A stretch of 64,000 nt of DNA. Origin: Natrinema amylolyticus_A. GTDB lineage: Archaea; Halobacteriota; Halobacteria; Halobacteriales; Natrialbaceae. The notes beneath the pieces are model-generated. The model ran no database searches and had not been told where the DNA came from. It saw only the letters and a list, made by a program, of their open reading frames with translations. The stretch spans positions 372,001-436,000 of the forward strand of contig NZ_JBHUDI010000003.1 of assembly GCF_042678045.1 (NCBI RefSeq). Reading direction: 5' to 3'. Numbering within the stretch: position 1 is the first letter of the stretch; each line of letters starts with the position of its first letter. Positions 1 to 7,981 of this stretch are shown here, piece by piece. A program made the translations under genes and the position numbers.

Positions 1-2762
1 TCGTCGACGATTTCGTCGGGGTCGACACCCGAGCGAAGCGAGGTCGAGATGACTTTCGCTAGCGCCTCAGTAAAGGAGTTGGTGAAGCCACCGGAGTGGC
101 CGATGTTCGCGAACAGCTCGAACGGCTGGCCGGTCTCGGGGTCTTCGTTGATCGTCACGTAGATCTTCCCGTAGCCGGTGTCGATGCGCTGGCTGACGCC
201 CTGGAGGGCGTCGGGCCGTTCGCGCTTCTCGGTGAAGTCGACCTGCATCGGCTCGGCGTCGCCCAGCAGCGCGTCGACGTCTTCCTCGAGGATGTCCTGG
301 ACCTCTTTGCTCTCGAGGAACTGCTCGAGTCCGCCGAAGATCTCGTCGATCTGCTCGACCAGCGCCTCGGCGGCCTCGGTCTCGTCGGCGAAGTCGGTGT
401 TATCGGCGCGCGTGGTCAGCACCTGCTTGCTGCGAGTCCCGTCGCGGTAGTAGGTGACACCCTTGCCGCCGTGCTCGTAGATGTACTCGAACACGTCCTT
501 GGCGTCTTCAAGTGTGGAGTCGTTGGGCGCGTTAACGGTCTTCGAGATCGCGGAGTCGACACCCTCCTGGCAGGCGACCTGCACGCCAGCGTGCTCTTTC
601 GCCGAGAGATCACCGGTCGTGACGAATAGTTCGCCGATGGCGTCGGGTACCGTCGAGAGTCCCTCGACGCCGTTGAACTGATTGGTCGCCATCTGCTCTT
701 TGGCCTCTTCCTTGACCGCGTCGACGTCGATGTCGTTGTCCTTCAGGACGCGGAGGAAGTAGTCGTCGAACTCGACGAGCATCTCGTCGCCCTGAACGTC
801 GTCGGAGACGTTCTTGTAGTAGGCAACGTTATAGATGGGTTCACAGCCGCCGGTGGTGTTGCCGACCATGCTCGTGGTGCCCGTGGGGGCGATGGTCGTC
901 GTGTTGTGGTTCCGGATCGGGAACCCGTCCTCCCAGTCGTCGGCATCGAGGCCGGTCTGGTGCTCGAACCACTCGCGGTACTCGGTTGGGTTCGCGTACT
1001 TGGACTTGTCCCACTCGTCGAAGCTCCCGCGCTCCTCGGCGAGTTCGTGGGACGTCCACTTCGAGGTGTGGTTGATGTGGGTCATCAGCTGGCGCGCGAC
1101 CTCGTTGGAGGCCTCGCTGCCGTACTCCATGCCGAGCTGGATGTACAGCTGCGCCAGGCCCATGATGCCCAGCCCGATCTTGCGCATCTCCCGAACCTTC
1201 TGTTCGATCTTGTCGACCGGGAAGTCCGACATCGTGACGACGTTCTCGAGGAACCGGGTGCCCATCTCGATGCGCCGATCGAACTCCTCGAAGTCGACGG
1301 CGTCTTCGAGGAAAGCGTCCACGGCGTCCGCGAGCGTGTCGTACTCGTCGCCGTGCTCGTCGTACCAGACGCGCCAGTCAGGGGCCTCGAGGTCAGCGAG
1401 CGTCGAGAGGTTGATGTGGCCGAGGTTGCAGGCCTCGTACTCCTCGAGGGGCTGCTCGCCACAGGGGTTCGTCGCGAGAATGCGGTGGTCAGGGTGTTTC
1501 TCGACGTCGAAGGAGTGTTGCTTGTTCACCCGCTCGAGGTAGATAACGCCGGGTTCGCCGTTCTCGTGAGCGCCTTCGACGATGTCTTCCCAGAGTTCCT
1601 CGGCTGGGATCGACAGCTCCGCGCCGACCTCGACGTATTCTCCGAGGCCGAACATGTCGTAGAGCTCCTTCGTCTCTTCCGTTGCAATGTGTGCCTCGCC
1701 CGTTCGGGGGTTGGTAAACGTAAACTCCTCGCCGTTCTGGACGGCCTCCATGAAGTCGTCAGTGATGCCGACAGAGATATTGAAGTTCGAGAGATGGCCC
1801 TCGACGGCGTTCCGGAGATGCTTGGGGACCCGCCCCTCGTCGTCGATGAGTTCGCGGGCTTCGTCCAAGGCTTCCTGGAAGGAGGTGTGGGTGTAGTCGT
1901 CGGGGTCGTTCAGGCGCAGCGTCTCGGCCAGCGAGACGTCCTTGTTCTTGGCGTGGATGAACTGGATGACGTCGGGATGGGAGACGCGCATGACGCCCAT
2001 CTGCGCGCCGCGGCGAGCGCCGCCCTGGGCGATCGTCTCGCACATCTGGTCGTACGTGCGCATGAACGTGATCGGGCCGCTGGCGATGCCGCCAGTCGAG
2101 CCGACCGCGTCGCCGTAGGGACGGAGCCGCCAGAAGGCATAACCCATGCCGCCGCCGCTCTGGAAGACCTGCGCGGCCTCCTTGGCGGTCTGGTGGATGT
2201 CGTCGATGTCGTCGTCGGGGGAGTCGACGAAACACGCCGAGAGCTGCTGGAGCTCGTCGCCTGCATTCATCAGGGTCGGCGAGTTCGGCATGAAATCGAG
2301 GTTCGCCATCATCTCCTGGAACTCGTCGGCGACGTCCACGACGTGCTCGCGGATCTCGTCGGGGAGTTCGGGGACGATAGTGTCGTAGGCGAACTTGTTG
2401 ACGTTGTAGATAGAAAGCGTGGTTTCAGTATCCTCGTCCGTAGTGGTACCGGCGCCGAAGACCTCCGCAGCGAGTTCGTCCCGCCGCGGGTGGTCGGGCT
2501 TGAGCTGGTCGGGCGTGACCGTGATCTCGAGGTCTTGCTTCTCGGCCTCGTAGACGGCTTCTGCGAGCGCGATGTTCTTGCCGACGCGGTCGAAGAGATC
2601 CTCCTGCTCTTCGATGAGGTCGCCGTCGGCGTTCTTCCGCAGATAGCGTGCGGGCAGAATGTTGTGGTAGGCGTTGTCGGTCAGTCGCTCCTCGAGCGTG
2701 TCGCCCTCGGTGCGCTTGATCGGGAGCGTCAGCTCCGCCGCGGAGAGGTCGGCGTCGCTCAT
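1..2762 (-). CDS. nrdJ: Adenosylcobalamin-dependent (class II) ribonucleoside-diphosphate reductase, 3' end outside window
   Basis: Reads minus from ATG at 2762 and stays open to base 1, giving about 920 residues; haloarchaeal NrdJ proteins are near 1,000, so roughly the last tenth is missing. It reduces ribonucleotides to deoxyribonucleotides in the cytoplasm. Visible family signatures are SACFVDSP, the glycine-rich QSGGGMGYAFWRLRP stretch, NPCGEQPLEEYEACNLGHINL and APTGTTSMVGNTTGGCEP, the last two around the active-site cysteine and substrate loop. There is no intein in the part seen, although the APTGT region is a common intein site. The only Met starts upstream are out of frame, and MSDADLSAAELTLPIKRTEG is a typical N-terminus. 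A cobalamin adenosyltransferase at 43.3-44.0 kb would supply the cofactor. A palindrome lies about 145 bases upstream. Confidence 0.95.
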   Translation of the reverse strand, partial: MSDADLSAAELTLPIKRTEGDTLEERLTDNAYHNILPARYLRKNADGDLIEEQEDLFDRVGKNIALAEAVYEAEKQDLEITVTPDQLKPDHPRRDELAAEVFGAGTTTDEDTETTLSIYNVNKFAYDTIVPELPDEIREHVVDVADEFQEMMANLDFMPNSPTLMNAGDELQQLSACFVDSPDDDIDDIHQTAKEAAQVFQSGGGMGYAFWRLRPYGDAVGSTGGIASGPITFMRTYDQMCETIAQGGARRGAQMGVMRVSHPDVIQFIHAKNKDVSLAETLRLNDPDDYTHTSFQEALDEARELIDDEGRVPKHLRNAVEGHLSNFNISVGITDDFMEAVQNGEEFTFTNPRTGEAHIATEETKELYDMFGLGEYVEVGAELSIPAEELWEDIVEGAHENGEPGVIYLERVNKQHSFDVEKHPDHRILATNPCGEQPLEEYEACNLGHINLSTLADLEAPDWRVWYDEHGDEYDTLADAVDAFLEDAVDFEEFDRRIEMGTRFLENVVTMSDFPVDKIEQKVREMRKIGLGIMGLAQLYIQLGMEYGSEASNEVARQLMTHINHTSKWTSHELAEERGSFDEWDKSKYANPTEYREWFEHQTGLDADDWEDGFPIRNHNTTTIAPTGTTSMVGNTTGGCEPIYNVAYYKNVSDDVQGDEMLVEFDDYFLRVLKDNDIDVDAVKEEAKEQMATNQFNGVEGLSTVPDAIGELFVTTGDLSAKEHAGVQVACQEGVDSAISKTVNAPNDSTLEDAKDVFEYIYEHGGKGVTYYRDGTRSKQVLTTRADNTDFADETEAAEALVEQIDEIFGGLEQFLESKEVQDILEEDVDALLGDAEPMQVDFTEKRERPDALQGVSQRIDTGYGKIYVTINEDPETGQPFELFANIGHSGGFTNSFTEALAKVISTSLRSGVDPDEIVD

Positions 2763-3214
2763 GCGCGCGCCACCTCGTCGCTACACCGCTGCAAGGCGTC
2801 GATTCTGGCGTGGATCCGAGTCCTGACTCTGATCATTCGTGACGAAGGTTCAGTATTCACGTATTCCTCTTAAGCGTGGTGTTTTCCCCTACTCTCCTTG
2901 TAGTAGTACAACTGTACTTGTATAGATGTCTCTGTAACGTATCGTGTCTGGATTTCCTGGGGCCGTCGAGACGGCCGCCTGTGTGGTCACCAGATGCTAG
3001 GTCGCCGACCGTCTTAACGATTTTCAGACCGGAGTGAAAGTGACTGTAAGCGACGAGAACCGGTCTCTCTCGCGTGGTTTTCTCTTTCACGACACTGCGA
3101 TCGGCCCTCGCGAGCGTGTCGCTCGAGTCGCGAACCCCATTTCGAGTCACTCACTGTCGGTGATTAGTCACGTTATCCAGAAAGATTACGTCCCCGTGGC
3201 GTCTGGGATCACGT
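2763..3214. other. Intergenic region upstream of nrdJ
   Basis: About 450 bases without a convincing gene. Short open frames here lack haloarchaeal codon bias. On the minus strand it must carry the nrdJ promoter; CTTAAG at 2868-2873 is a possible TATA-like element about 105 bases ahead of the start. The rest is unremarkable. Confidence 0.5.
2905..2918. promoter_or_regulatory. Palindrome upstream of nrdJ, candidate operator
   Basis: AGTACA and TGTACT form a perfect 6-base inverted repeat with a 2-base centre. It sits upstream of the possible TATA element of nrdJ on the minus strand. Binding by a repressor is inference only; no regulator gene is adjacent. Confidence 0.3.
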
Positions 3215-3406
3215 ATGATCGATGCACTCACGTCGGCACCACCGATCTTGCTGGTGTTGACCGCGCTCGCTGCGTTCGCCGTCGCAGTCGTTGCGATCAA
3301 GATCGCGATCAAACTGGCCGTCCGAATCGGGATCGTCGCAGCCGTCGTGCTCGCGGCGCTCTACGCTGCTGGGTTCACTGATCTTTCGTTTCTTCCCTTC
3401 TTCTGA
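3215..3406 (+). CDS. Small two-segment membrane protein, uncharacterised
   Basis: 63 residues. Residues about 10-32 and 36-52 are almost entirely hydrophobic (LLVLTALAAFAVAVVAI, then IGIVAAVVLAALYAAGF), with Lys and Arg between them, so it is probably a small hairpin membrane protein. High-GC third positions match its neighbours, which supports a real gene despite its size. It converges on trpG (minus), ending 55 bases from the trpG stop. I do not recognise a family and assign no function. Confidence 0.55.
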   Translation: MIDALTSAPPILLVLTALAAFAVAVVAIKIAIKLAVRIGIVAAVVLAALYAAGFTDLSFLPFF

Positions 3407-3460
3407 GCGCCGCCGTCTCGTTTCACCGCCGCGATAGCCGTCAGCGCTCGCCGGGTGAAT

Positions 3461-4102
3461 TCAAACCTGCGCGAGGAAGTTTTCGATCACGTCGTGGCCG
3501 GCCGCCGTAAGCACGCTTTCTGGATGGAACTGCACACACTCGAGTGGATACTCGCGGTGGCGCACGCCCATGACGAGCGTCTCAGCGTCGTGGTCTGCGG
3601 TTGCCGACACCTCGAAACAGTCCGGCACCTCGGTCGCGATCAGCGAGTGGTACCGGCCCGCGCGAAAGCCCTGCTCCAAGCCCTCGAAGACACCCTCACC
3701 GTCGTGGTCGACCGCGGAGGCTTTGCCGTGGATCGGTTCGGGGGCCCGACCGACGGTGCCGCCGTATTCGTAGACGGCGGCCTCGAGGCCCAGACAGACC
3801 CCCAGCGTCGGCACCTCGGGGGAGAGTTCCCGGAGCACGGCCATCGAGACACCGACGTCGCGGTCGTGTTTCGGGTGACCGGGGCCGGGGCTGATGACGA
3901 TCGCGTCGGGGTCGACGGCGCGCACGTCCGCGAGCGAGGCCGTGTTCTTCAGCACCTCGGTCTCGGTGCCGGGAAGTTGGCTGACGTACTCGACGAGGTT
4001 GTACGTAAACGAGTCGTAGTTGTCGACGAACAGGACCGTAATCGGCTCCGCCGCCCCATCGTCGGTCGCGGGTGTGTCCGCCTCGTCCGTCGTCGCGTTC
4101 AT
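3461..4102 (-). CDS. trpG: Anthranilate synthase component II (glutamine amidotransferase)
   Basis: 213 residues. It hydrolyses glutamine and passes ammonia to TrpE for anthranilate synthesis from chorismate. Class I amidotransferase motifs are present in order: DNYDSFTYNLVEYV near residues 27-40, ISPGPGHP near 70-77, the nucleophile Cys in GVCLGLEA near 103, and His/Glu in FHPES near 193-195. The usual GxCLGHQ is GVCLGLEA here. Its ATG overlaps the trpE stop by 4 bases (ATGA), so it is the last gene of the trpDFEG operon and probably translationally coupled to trpE. Confidence 0.95.
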   Translation of the reverse strand: MNATTDEADTPATDDGAAEPITVLFVDNYDSFTYNLVEYVSQLPGTETEVLKNTASLADVRAVDPDAIVISPGPGHPKHDRDVGVSMAVLRELSPEVPTLGVCLGLEAAVYEYGGTVGRAPEPIHGKASAVDHDGEGVFEGLEQGFRAGRYHSLIATEVPDCFEVSATADHDAETLVMGVRHREYPLECVQFHPESVLTAAGHDVIENFLAQV

Positions 4103-5781
4103 CGGCTCACCTCCGGCGTCGCCTCGGCGTCCTCTCCGGGCAGCTTCGCGGCCGGGAACTCGATCTCCTCGAGCGCCGCTAAAACGCCGCCCATCTTCTT
4201 TTCCGTCTCCTCGTACTCGGCGGTCGGATCGCTGTCGGCGACCAGTCCCGCGCCGGCCTGTACCGTGATCCGATCTCGCTTCCCTTCGTTTTCAACAGTC
4301 GCCGTCCGAATCACGATCGCGAAATCCGCATCGCCGGTCCAGGAGTAGTAGCCGACACCGCCGCCGTAGAGGCCGCGGGGCTCGGACTCGAGGTCGTCGA
4401 TGATCTCCATTGCGCGGATCTTCGGCGCGCCCGAGAGTGTCCCGGCGGGGAACGACGCTCGCGTCGCGTCGAACGCGTCCGAGTCGTCGGCCAGCCGGCC
4501 GGTCACGGTCGATTCGATGTGCTGGACATGGCTGTACTTGAGGACGTTCATGAACTCGTCGACGCGGACCGAGCCCGGCTCCGAGACGCGGCGCACGTCG
4601 TTGCGCGCGAGATCGACCAGCATCGTGTGCTCGGCTCGCTCCTTGCCGTCGGCGAGCATCTCGCCCGCGAGCCGGCGGTCCTCAACGGGGCTCGAGCCCC
4701 GGTCACAGGTTCCCGCGATCGGGTTCGACATGACTTCGCGCCCGCGCACGGAGATGAGCGTCTCGGGGCTGGCCCCGACGACCGTCAGATCGTCGTGGTC
4801 GAGCAGGTACATGTACGGCGACGGGTTCACCTCGCGCATCGCCTCGTAGAAGCCGAGGGGATCGACATCGCCGTACAGTTCCCGCGTGCGCGAGATGACG
4901 CCCTGATAGATGTCGCCGTCGAGGACATGCTCTTTGGCCTGCCGAACGCTGTCTTCGTACTCGGCTTTCGGCCCCGCGACCTCGTCTTCGCGGACGAACC
5001 CGCCCGTTTCGGGGTGGTCGGCATCGGCAAGCGTCGTCGCGACCGCGGCCGCCTCGTCGACGAGCGCGTTGTAAACCGCCTCAGGGTCGTCGTCGCCTTC
5101 GAGTACCGGCGTAAAGACCAGCGAGACAGTCCCGTCGCACTCGTCAAAGGCCAGCGTCTTGGTAGTCAGGAGGAACTGCGCGTCCGGGAACCGCGAGTCG
5201 GGTCGCTCGAGCCCGACCTCCTCGAGCCAGAGGTCGTAGACGGCGTCGTAGGCCAGGAATCCGACCAGCCCGCCCTCGAGATGCTGGCGGTCGTGATCGG
5301 GCACGTTCTCGAGGCGGACGTCCGGCATCGCGGCCCGCAGCGCGTCGACAGTGTCGCCCTCAGCGTCCGTCTCGATCGCCGATAGCGGCGCATCGTCGGC
5401 CAGCGCCTCGACGGTCGCATCGCCGGATTCGACCGTCACGACCGCTGCCGGATCGTAGCCCACGTAGGAGTACCGCGCGTGGCGCTCGGCGCCCGTGGTG
5501 CTCGGCCGGAACGCGCCATCCGGATCGCTCGAGGCGGTCTTCTCGGCGCTCTCGAGCAGGAAGGCATACGGCGCGCGGTCACGGTCGATCGCGTCGGATC
5601 GACCGGTCAGTGCCGCGTAGGCCGCAAGCGGCGTCGTGTCGACCTCGAGGGTCGCGACGGTGCGGACGACGGCCGGCTGGTCCGATCGCTCGTCGCTCGT
5701 CCCCGCGTGGTTGCAAAACGTCTCTCGATCGATGTCGAACGTCGGCGGCTCGGTGGTGTCGGCGTCGCTCATAGTGGTCAC
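4099..5781 (-). CDS. trpE: Anthranilate synthase component I
   Basis: 560 residues. It converts chorismate to anthranilate with ammonia from TrpG. LLES near residues 75-78 corresponds to the tryptophan feedback site of the family, so the enzyme is probably inhibited by tryptophan. The chorismate-binding half shows NPSPYMYLL (about 319), GASPE (336), PIAGT (354), EHTMLVDLARND (about 383-394) and PAGTLSGAPK (445-454). A GTG at 5781 overlaps the trpF stop as GTGA, matching the 4-base overlaps elsewhere in the operon; an ATG at 5772 is the alternative start. Confidence 0.95.
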   Translation of the reverse strand: MTTMSDADTTEPPTFDIDRETFCNHAGTSDERSDQPAVVRTVATLEVDTTPLAAYAALTGRSDAIDRDRAPYAFLLESAEKTASSDPDGAFRPSTTGAERHARYSYVGYDPAAVVTVESGDATVEALADDAPLSAIETDAEGDTVDALRAAMPDVRLENVPDHDRQHLEGGLVGFLAYDAVYDLWLEEVGLERPDSRFPDAQFLLTTKTLAFDECDGTVSLVFTPVLEGDDDPEAVYNALVDEAAAVATTLADADHPETGGFVREDEVAGPKAEYEDSVRQAKEHVLDGDIYQGVISRTRELYGDVDPLGFYEAMREVNPSPYMYLLDHDDLTVVGASPETLISVRGREVMSNPIAGTCDRGSSPVEDRRLAGEMLADGKERAEHTMLVDLARNDVRRVSEPGSVRVDEFMNVLKYSHVQHIESTVTGRLADDSDAFDATRASFPAGTLSGAPKIRAMEIIDDLESEPRGLYGGGVGYYSWTGDADFAIVIRTATVENEGKRDRITVQAGAGLVADSDPTAEYEETEKKMGGVLAALEEIEFPAAKLPGEDAEATPEVSR

Positions 5782-6434
5782 GGTTCCGGCTCCGCCGGCC
5801 GGCGGGCAGTCTTTGCTCGCTCGACGAACGAGCGGACGGCGTCGACGTCTTTGACGCCGCCGCGTTTCTCGACGCCGCTTGCCACGTCGACGGCGAAGGG
5901 CTCGACGGTCCGGACCGCATCGGCGACGTTCGCAGGCGTGAGCCCGCCCGCGAGGATCAGCGGCGACTCGAGGTCCGACGCGGCTTCTCGGGTCCGGTCC
6001 CAGTCGTGGGTTCGGCCGGTCCCGCCACCGCCGTCTTCACCCGCGGTGTCGACGATGAGGCCGTCAACGATGTCATCGTAGGCTTCGGCGGATGGGACGT
6101 CGTCGGCGTCGATCGCAAGCAGGAGATCCGTGTCGATGTCTGCGCGCAGGGACGCGAGCTCGTCAGGGCTGGCACCACCGTGGAACTGGAGCGCGTCGGG
6201 GTCGACTGACTCGACCAGTTCGACCGTGTCGGCGGGATCGTCGGACATCGTGACGAGCGTGCTCGTCACGAACGGCGGCGTAGCCGCTGCAAGCGTCGTG
6301 GCCTGTTCGACCGACACTTCACGTGGCGTCTCGACCGGCACGTCACAGATGATGCCGACCGCGTCCGCGCCCGCGTCGACGGCTGCCTCGAGATCGGATT
6401 CGGTAGTGAGTCCACAGACCTTGACGCGCGTCAT
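5778..6434 (-). CDS. trpF: Phosphoribosylanthranilate isomerase
   Basis: 218 residues, a TIM-barrel enzyme isomerising N-(5'-phosphoribosyl)anthranilate to CdRP in tryptophan synthesis. It starts with the family signature VKVCGLTTESDLEAAVDAGA, whose Cys is the expected general base. DALQFHG lies mid-protein, and LAGGLTPANVADAV followed by VDVASGVE forms the C-terminal phosphate-binding part. It overlaps trpD upstream (ATGA) and trpE downstream (GTGA) by 4 bases each. The trpC, trpA and trpB genes are not in the window, consistent with the split trp loci of haloarchaea. Confidence 0.93.
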   Translation of the reverse strand: MTRVKVCGLTTESDLEAAVDAGADAVGIICDVPVETPREVSVEQATTLAAATPPFVTSTLVTMSDDPADTVELVESVDPDALQFHGGASPDELASLRADIDTDLLLAIDADDVPSAEAYDDIVDGLIVDTAGEDGGGGTGRTHDWDRTREAASDLESPLILAGGLTPANVADAVRTVEPFAVDVASGVEKRGGVKDVDAVRSFVERAKTARRPAEPEP

Positions 6435-7447
6435 CGTCCCTCCGGCTGTGGCGTCACGCTGCAGAGTTGCTCGAGTTTCTGCGCCGCCGCGCCCGAGTCG
6501 ATCGCCTCGTGGGCGGCGTCGGCACCGGCCTCGAGCGAATCGGCTTCGCCGGCGACGTAGATCGCCGCGCCAGCGTTGGCCAGGATGACGTCGCGTTTGG
6601 CACCGGTCACGTCGCCCTCGAGGATGCCGCGCATGTCCGCGGCGTTCTCCTCGGGAGCGCCGCCAGCGATGTCGTCGATGTCGTGCTCGTCGAGGCCGAG
6701 GTCAGCGGGCTCGAGCGCGTACTCCTCGACGGAGCTGCCGTCGACTTCGGCGGCGACGGTCTCGCCGTGGATGGCGATCTCGTCGGTGCCTGCGCCGTGG
6801 ACGACCAGCGCGCGCTCGATGTCCATCCGGGAAAGCGCGTCCGCGAGGACAGGGACGAGGTCGGGATCGTAGACGCCGACGACCTGCGCGTCGGCCCCGG
6901 CAGGGTTGGTCAGCGGCCCGAGGACGTTGAAGATCGTCCGCATCCCGAGTTCCTTGCGCGGGCCGATGACGGCTTTCATCGCCGGGTGGAACACCGGTGC
7001 GAGCATGAAGCCGATGCCGTCGTCCTCGATGGCTTCCTCGACGGCCGGCGGTTCGGCCTCGACGTCGACGCCGACTTCTTCCAGGACGTCCGCGCTGCCC
7101 GACGACGAGGAGACCGAGTAGTTGCCGTGTTTGGCAACCGGGACGCCGGCTCCCGCGGCGACGATCGCACTCGTCGTCGAGACGTTGATCGTGTTGTAGT
7201 CGTCGCCACCGGTACCGCAGGTGTCGACCAGCGGCTCGCGATCCGGTGAGATCGTTCGGGCCGCATCGCGCATCCCCTCGGCGAAGCCCGCGATCTCGGC
7301 TTCCGTCTCCCCTTTCGCGCGCAATGCCGCCAACAGCGCGCCGATCTGTGCGTCGGTCGCACCGTCGAAAACGTCCGTCGAGGCGGCTCGAGCCTCTTTC
7401 TGTGTCAGATCCTGTCCCTCGGTCACTCGTTCGACGTACTCCTGCAT
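6431..7447 (-). CDS. trpD: Anthranilate phosphoribosyltransferase
   Basis: About 338 residues from the ATG at 7447; an in-frame ATG at 7486 gives an atypical 13-residue extension, so I prefer MQEYVERVTEG. It transfers phosphoribose from PRPP to anthranilate. Family motifs are LVDTCGTGGDDYNTINVST (PRPP-binding glycine loop), KHGNYSVSSSSGSADVLE and FMLAPVFHPAMKAVIGPRKE, then GPLTNPAG. It is first in the trpDFEG operon; an inverted repeat lies just upstream. Confidence 0.94.
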   Translation of the reverse strand: MQEYVERVTEGQDLTQKEARAASTDVFDGATDAQIGALLAALRAKGETEAEIAGFAEGMRDAARTISPDREPLVDTCGTGGDDYNTINVSTTSAIVAAGAGVPVAKHGNYSVSSSSGSADVLEEVGVDVEAEPPAVEEAIEDDGIGFMLAPVFHPAMKAVIGPRKELGMRTIFNVLGPLTNPAGADAQVVGVYDPDLVPVLADALSRMDIERALVVHGAGTDEIAIHGETVAAEVDGSSVEEYALEPADLGLDEHDIDDIAGGAPEENAADMRGILEGDVTGAKRDVILANAGAAIYVAGEADSLEAGADAAHEAIDSGAAAQKLEQLCSVTPQPEGR

Positions 7448-7459
7448 AGTGAACACCAA

Positions 7460-7497
7460 TGTACGTTGTTGTCTTGTAATGCTCAAATCCGTACATC
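7460..7497. promoter_or_regulatory. Inverted repeat upstream of trpD, candidate trp operator
   Basis: ATGTACG at 7460-7466 and CGTACAT at 7491-7497 are perfect inverted half-sites about 31 bases apart centre to centre, near three helical turns. They lie 13-50 bases ahead of the trpD start. A TATA-like CTTAAG lies next to the distal half-site. The half-site resembles the TGTACA box bound by TrpY in Methanothermobacter; that a similar regulator acts here is inference. Confidence 0.4.
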
Positions 7498-7559
7498 AAC
7501 TTAAGCGTGTCGACCAGGTGCGTGGGGTCGACTCCCGTACGGCGTCCGATTCGAAACCT

Positions 7560-7570
7560 TCATTTATAGG
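7560..7570 (+). promoter_or_regulatory. TATA-like element upstream of tRNA-Val
   Basis: The sequence TTTATAG near 7563 is the only AT-rich hexamer in the gap upstream of the tRNA. It would place transcription start near 7590, about 45 bases before the mature tRNA 5' end. Confidence 0.35.
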
Positions 7571-7634
7571 GGCGAGCAACAAACGAGTGCAGACAGGAAG
7601 CGTGGCAGTGAGGTCACGCAGACCGAAGCCAGAC

Positions 7635-7709
7635 GGGTTGGTGGTCTAGTCTGGTTATGACACCTCCTTGACATGGAGGAGGCCGGCAGTTCAAATCTGC
7701 CCCAACCCA
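7635..7709 (+). tRNA. tRNA-Val(GAC)
   Basis: A full cloverleaf can be drawn. The acceptor stem GGGTTGG (7635-7641) pairs with CCAACCC (7702-7708), with discriminator A at 7709. The anticodon stem CCTCC/GGAGG encloses TTGACAT, giving anticodon GAC. The T stem GGCAG/CTGCC encloses TTCAAAT. No intron is visible and CCA is not encoded. Confidence 0.95.
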
Positions 7710-7981
7710 TTTTCCTGCGAACAAGTCCGTGAGCGGTGGTTTCGTTCCGTTCGGGAAGTTACTCCTGGCAGTCGGGCACAGTGAGACCGGCGAGCGACCG
7801 CGGCGCTGATACTCACGTGGACAAACCGATTCGGCTGCACCAGCCCGAATCGGCCACAGGCGGCTCGAGTCGACGATCACTTCTCTCAACACAAGAACGT
7901 CCCACCGAAACACCTGACCGGGAAAATTGTCATTGTTTTCCACGATATTGGTTTATGTTATCACTTGGTGTAATATAGGGT

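Noticed and set aside
1300..1500. Intein in NrdJ
   Set aside because: The visible reductase reads without interruption through NPCGEQPL and on to APTGTTS, so no intein is inserted in this part.
906..2873. 655-residue plus-strand open frame opposite nrdJ
   Set aside because: It mirrors the nrdJ coding frame; high third-position GC leaves few stops on the opposite strand. Composition is Val/Asp/Leu/Gly-rich without a family match.
2763..3000. Cobalamin riboswitch upstream of nrdJ
   Set aside because: I looked for the conserved B12-box sequence and its long stems and did not see them; only a short palindrome is present.
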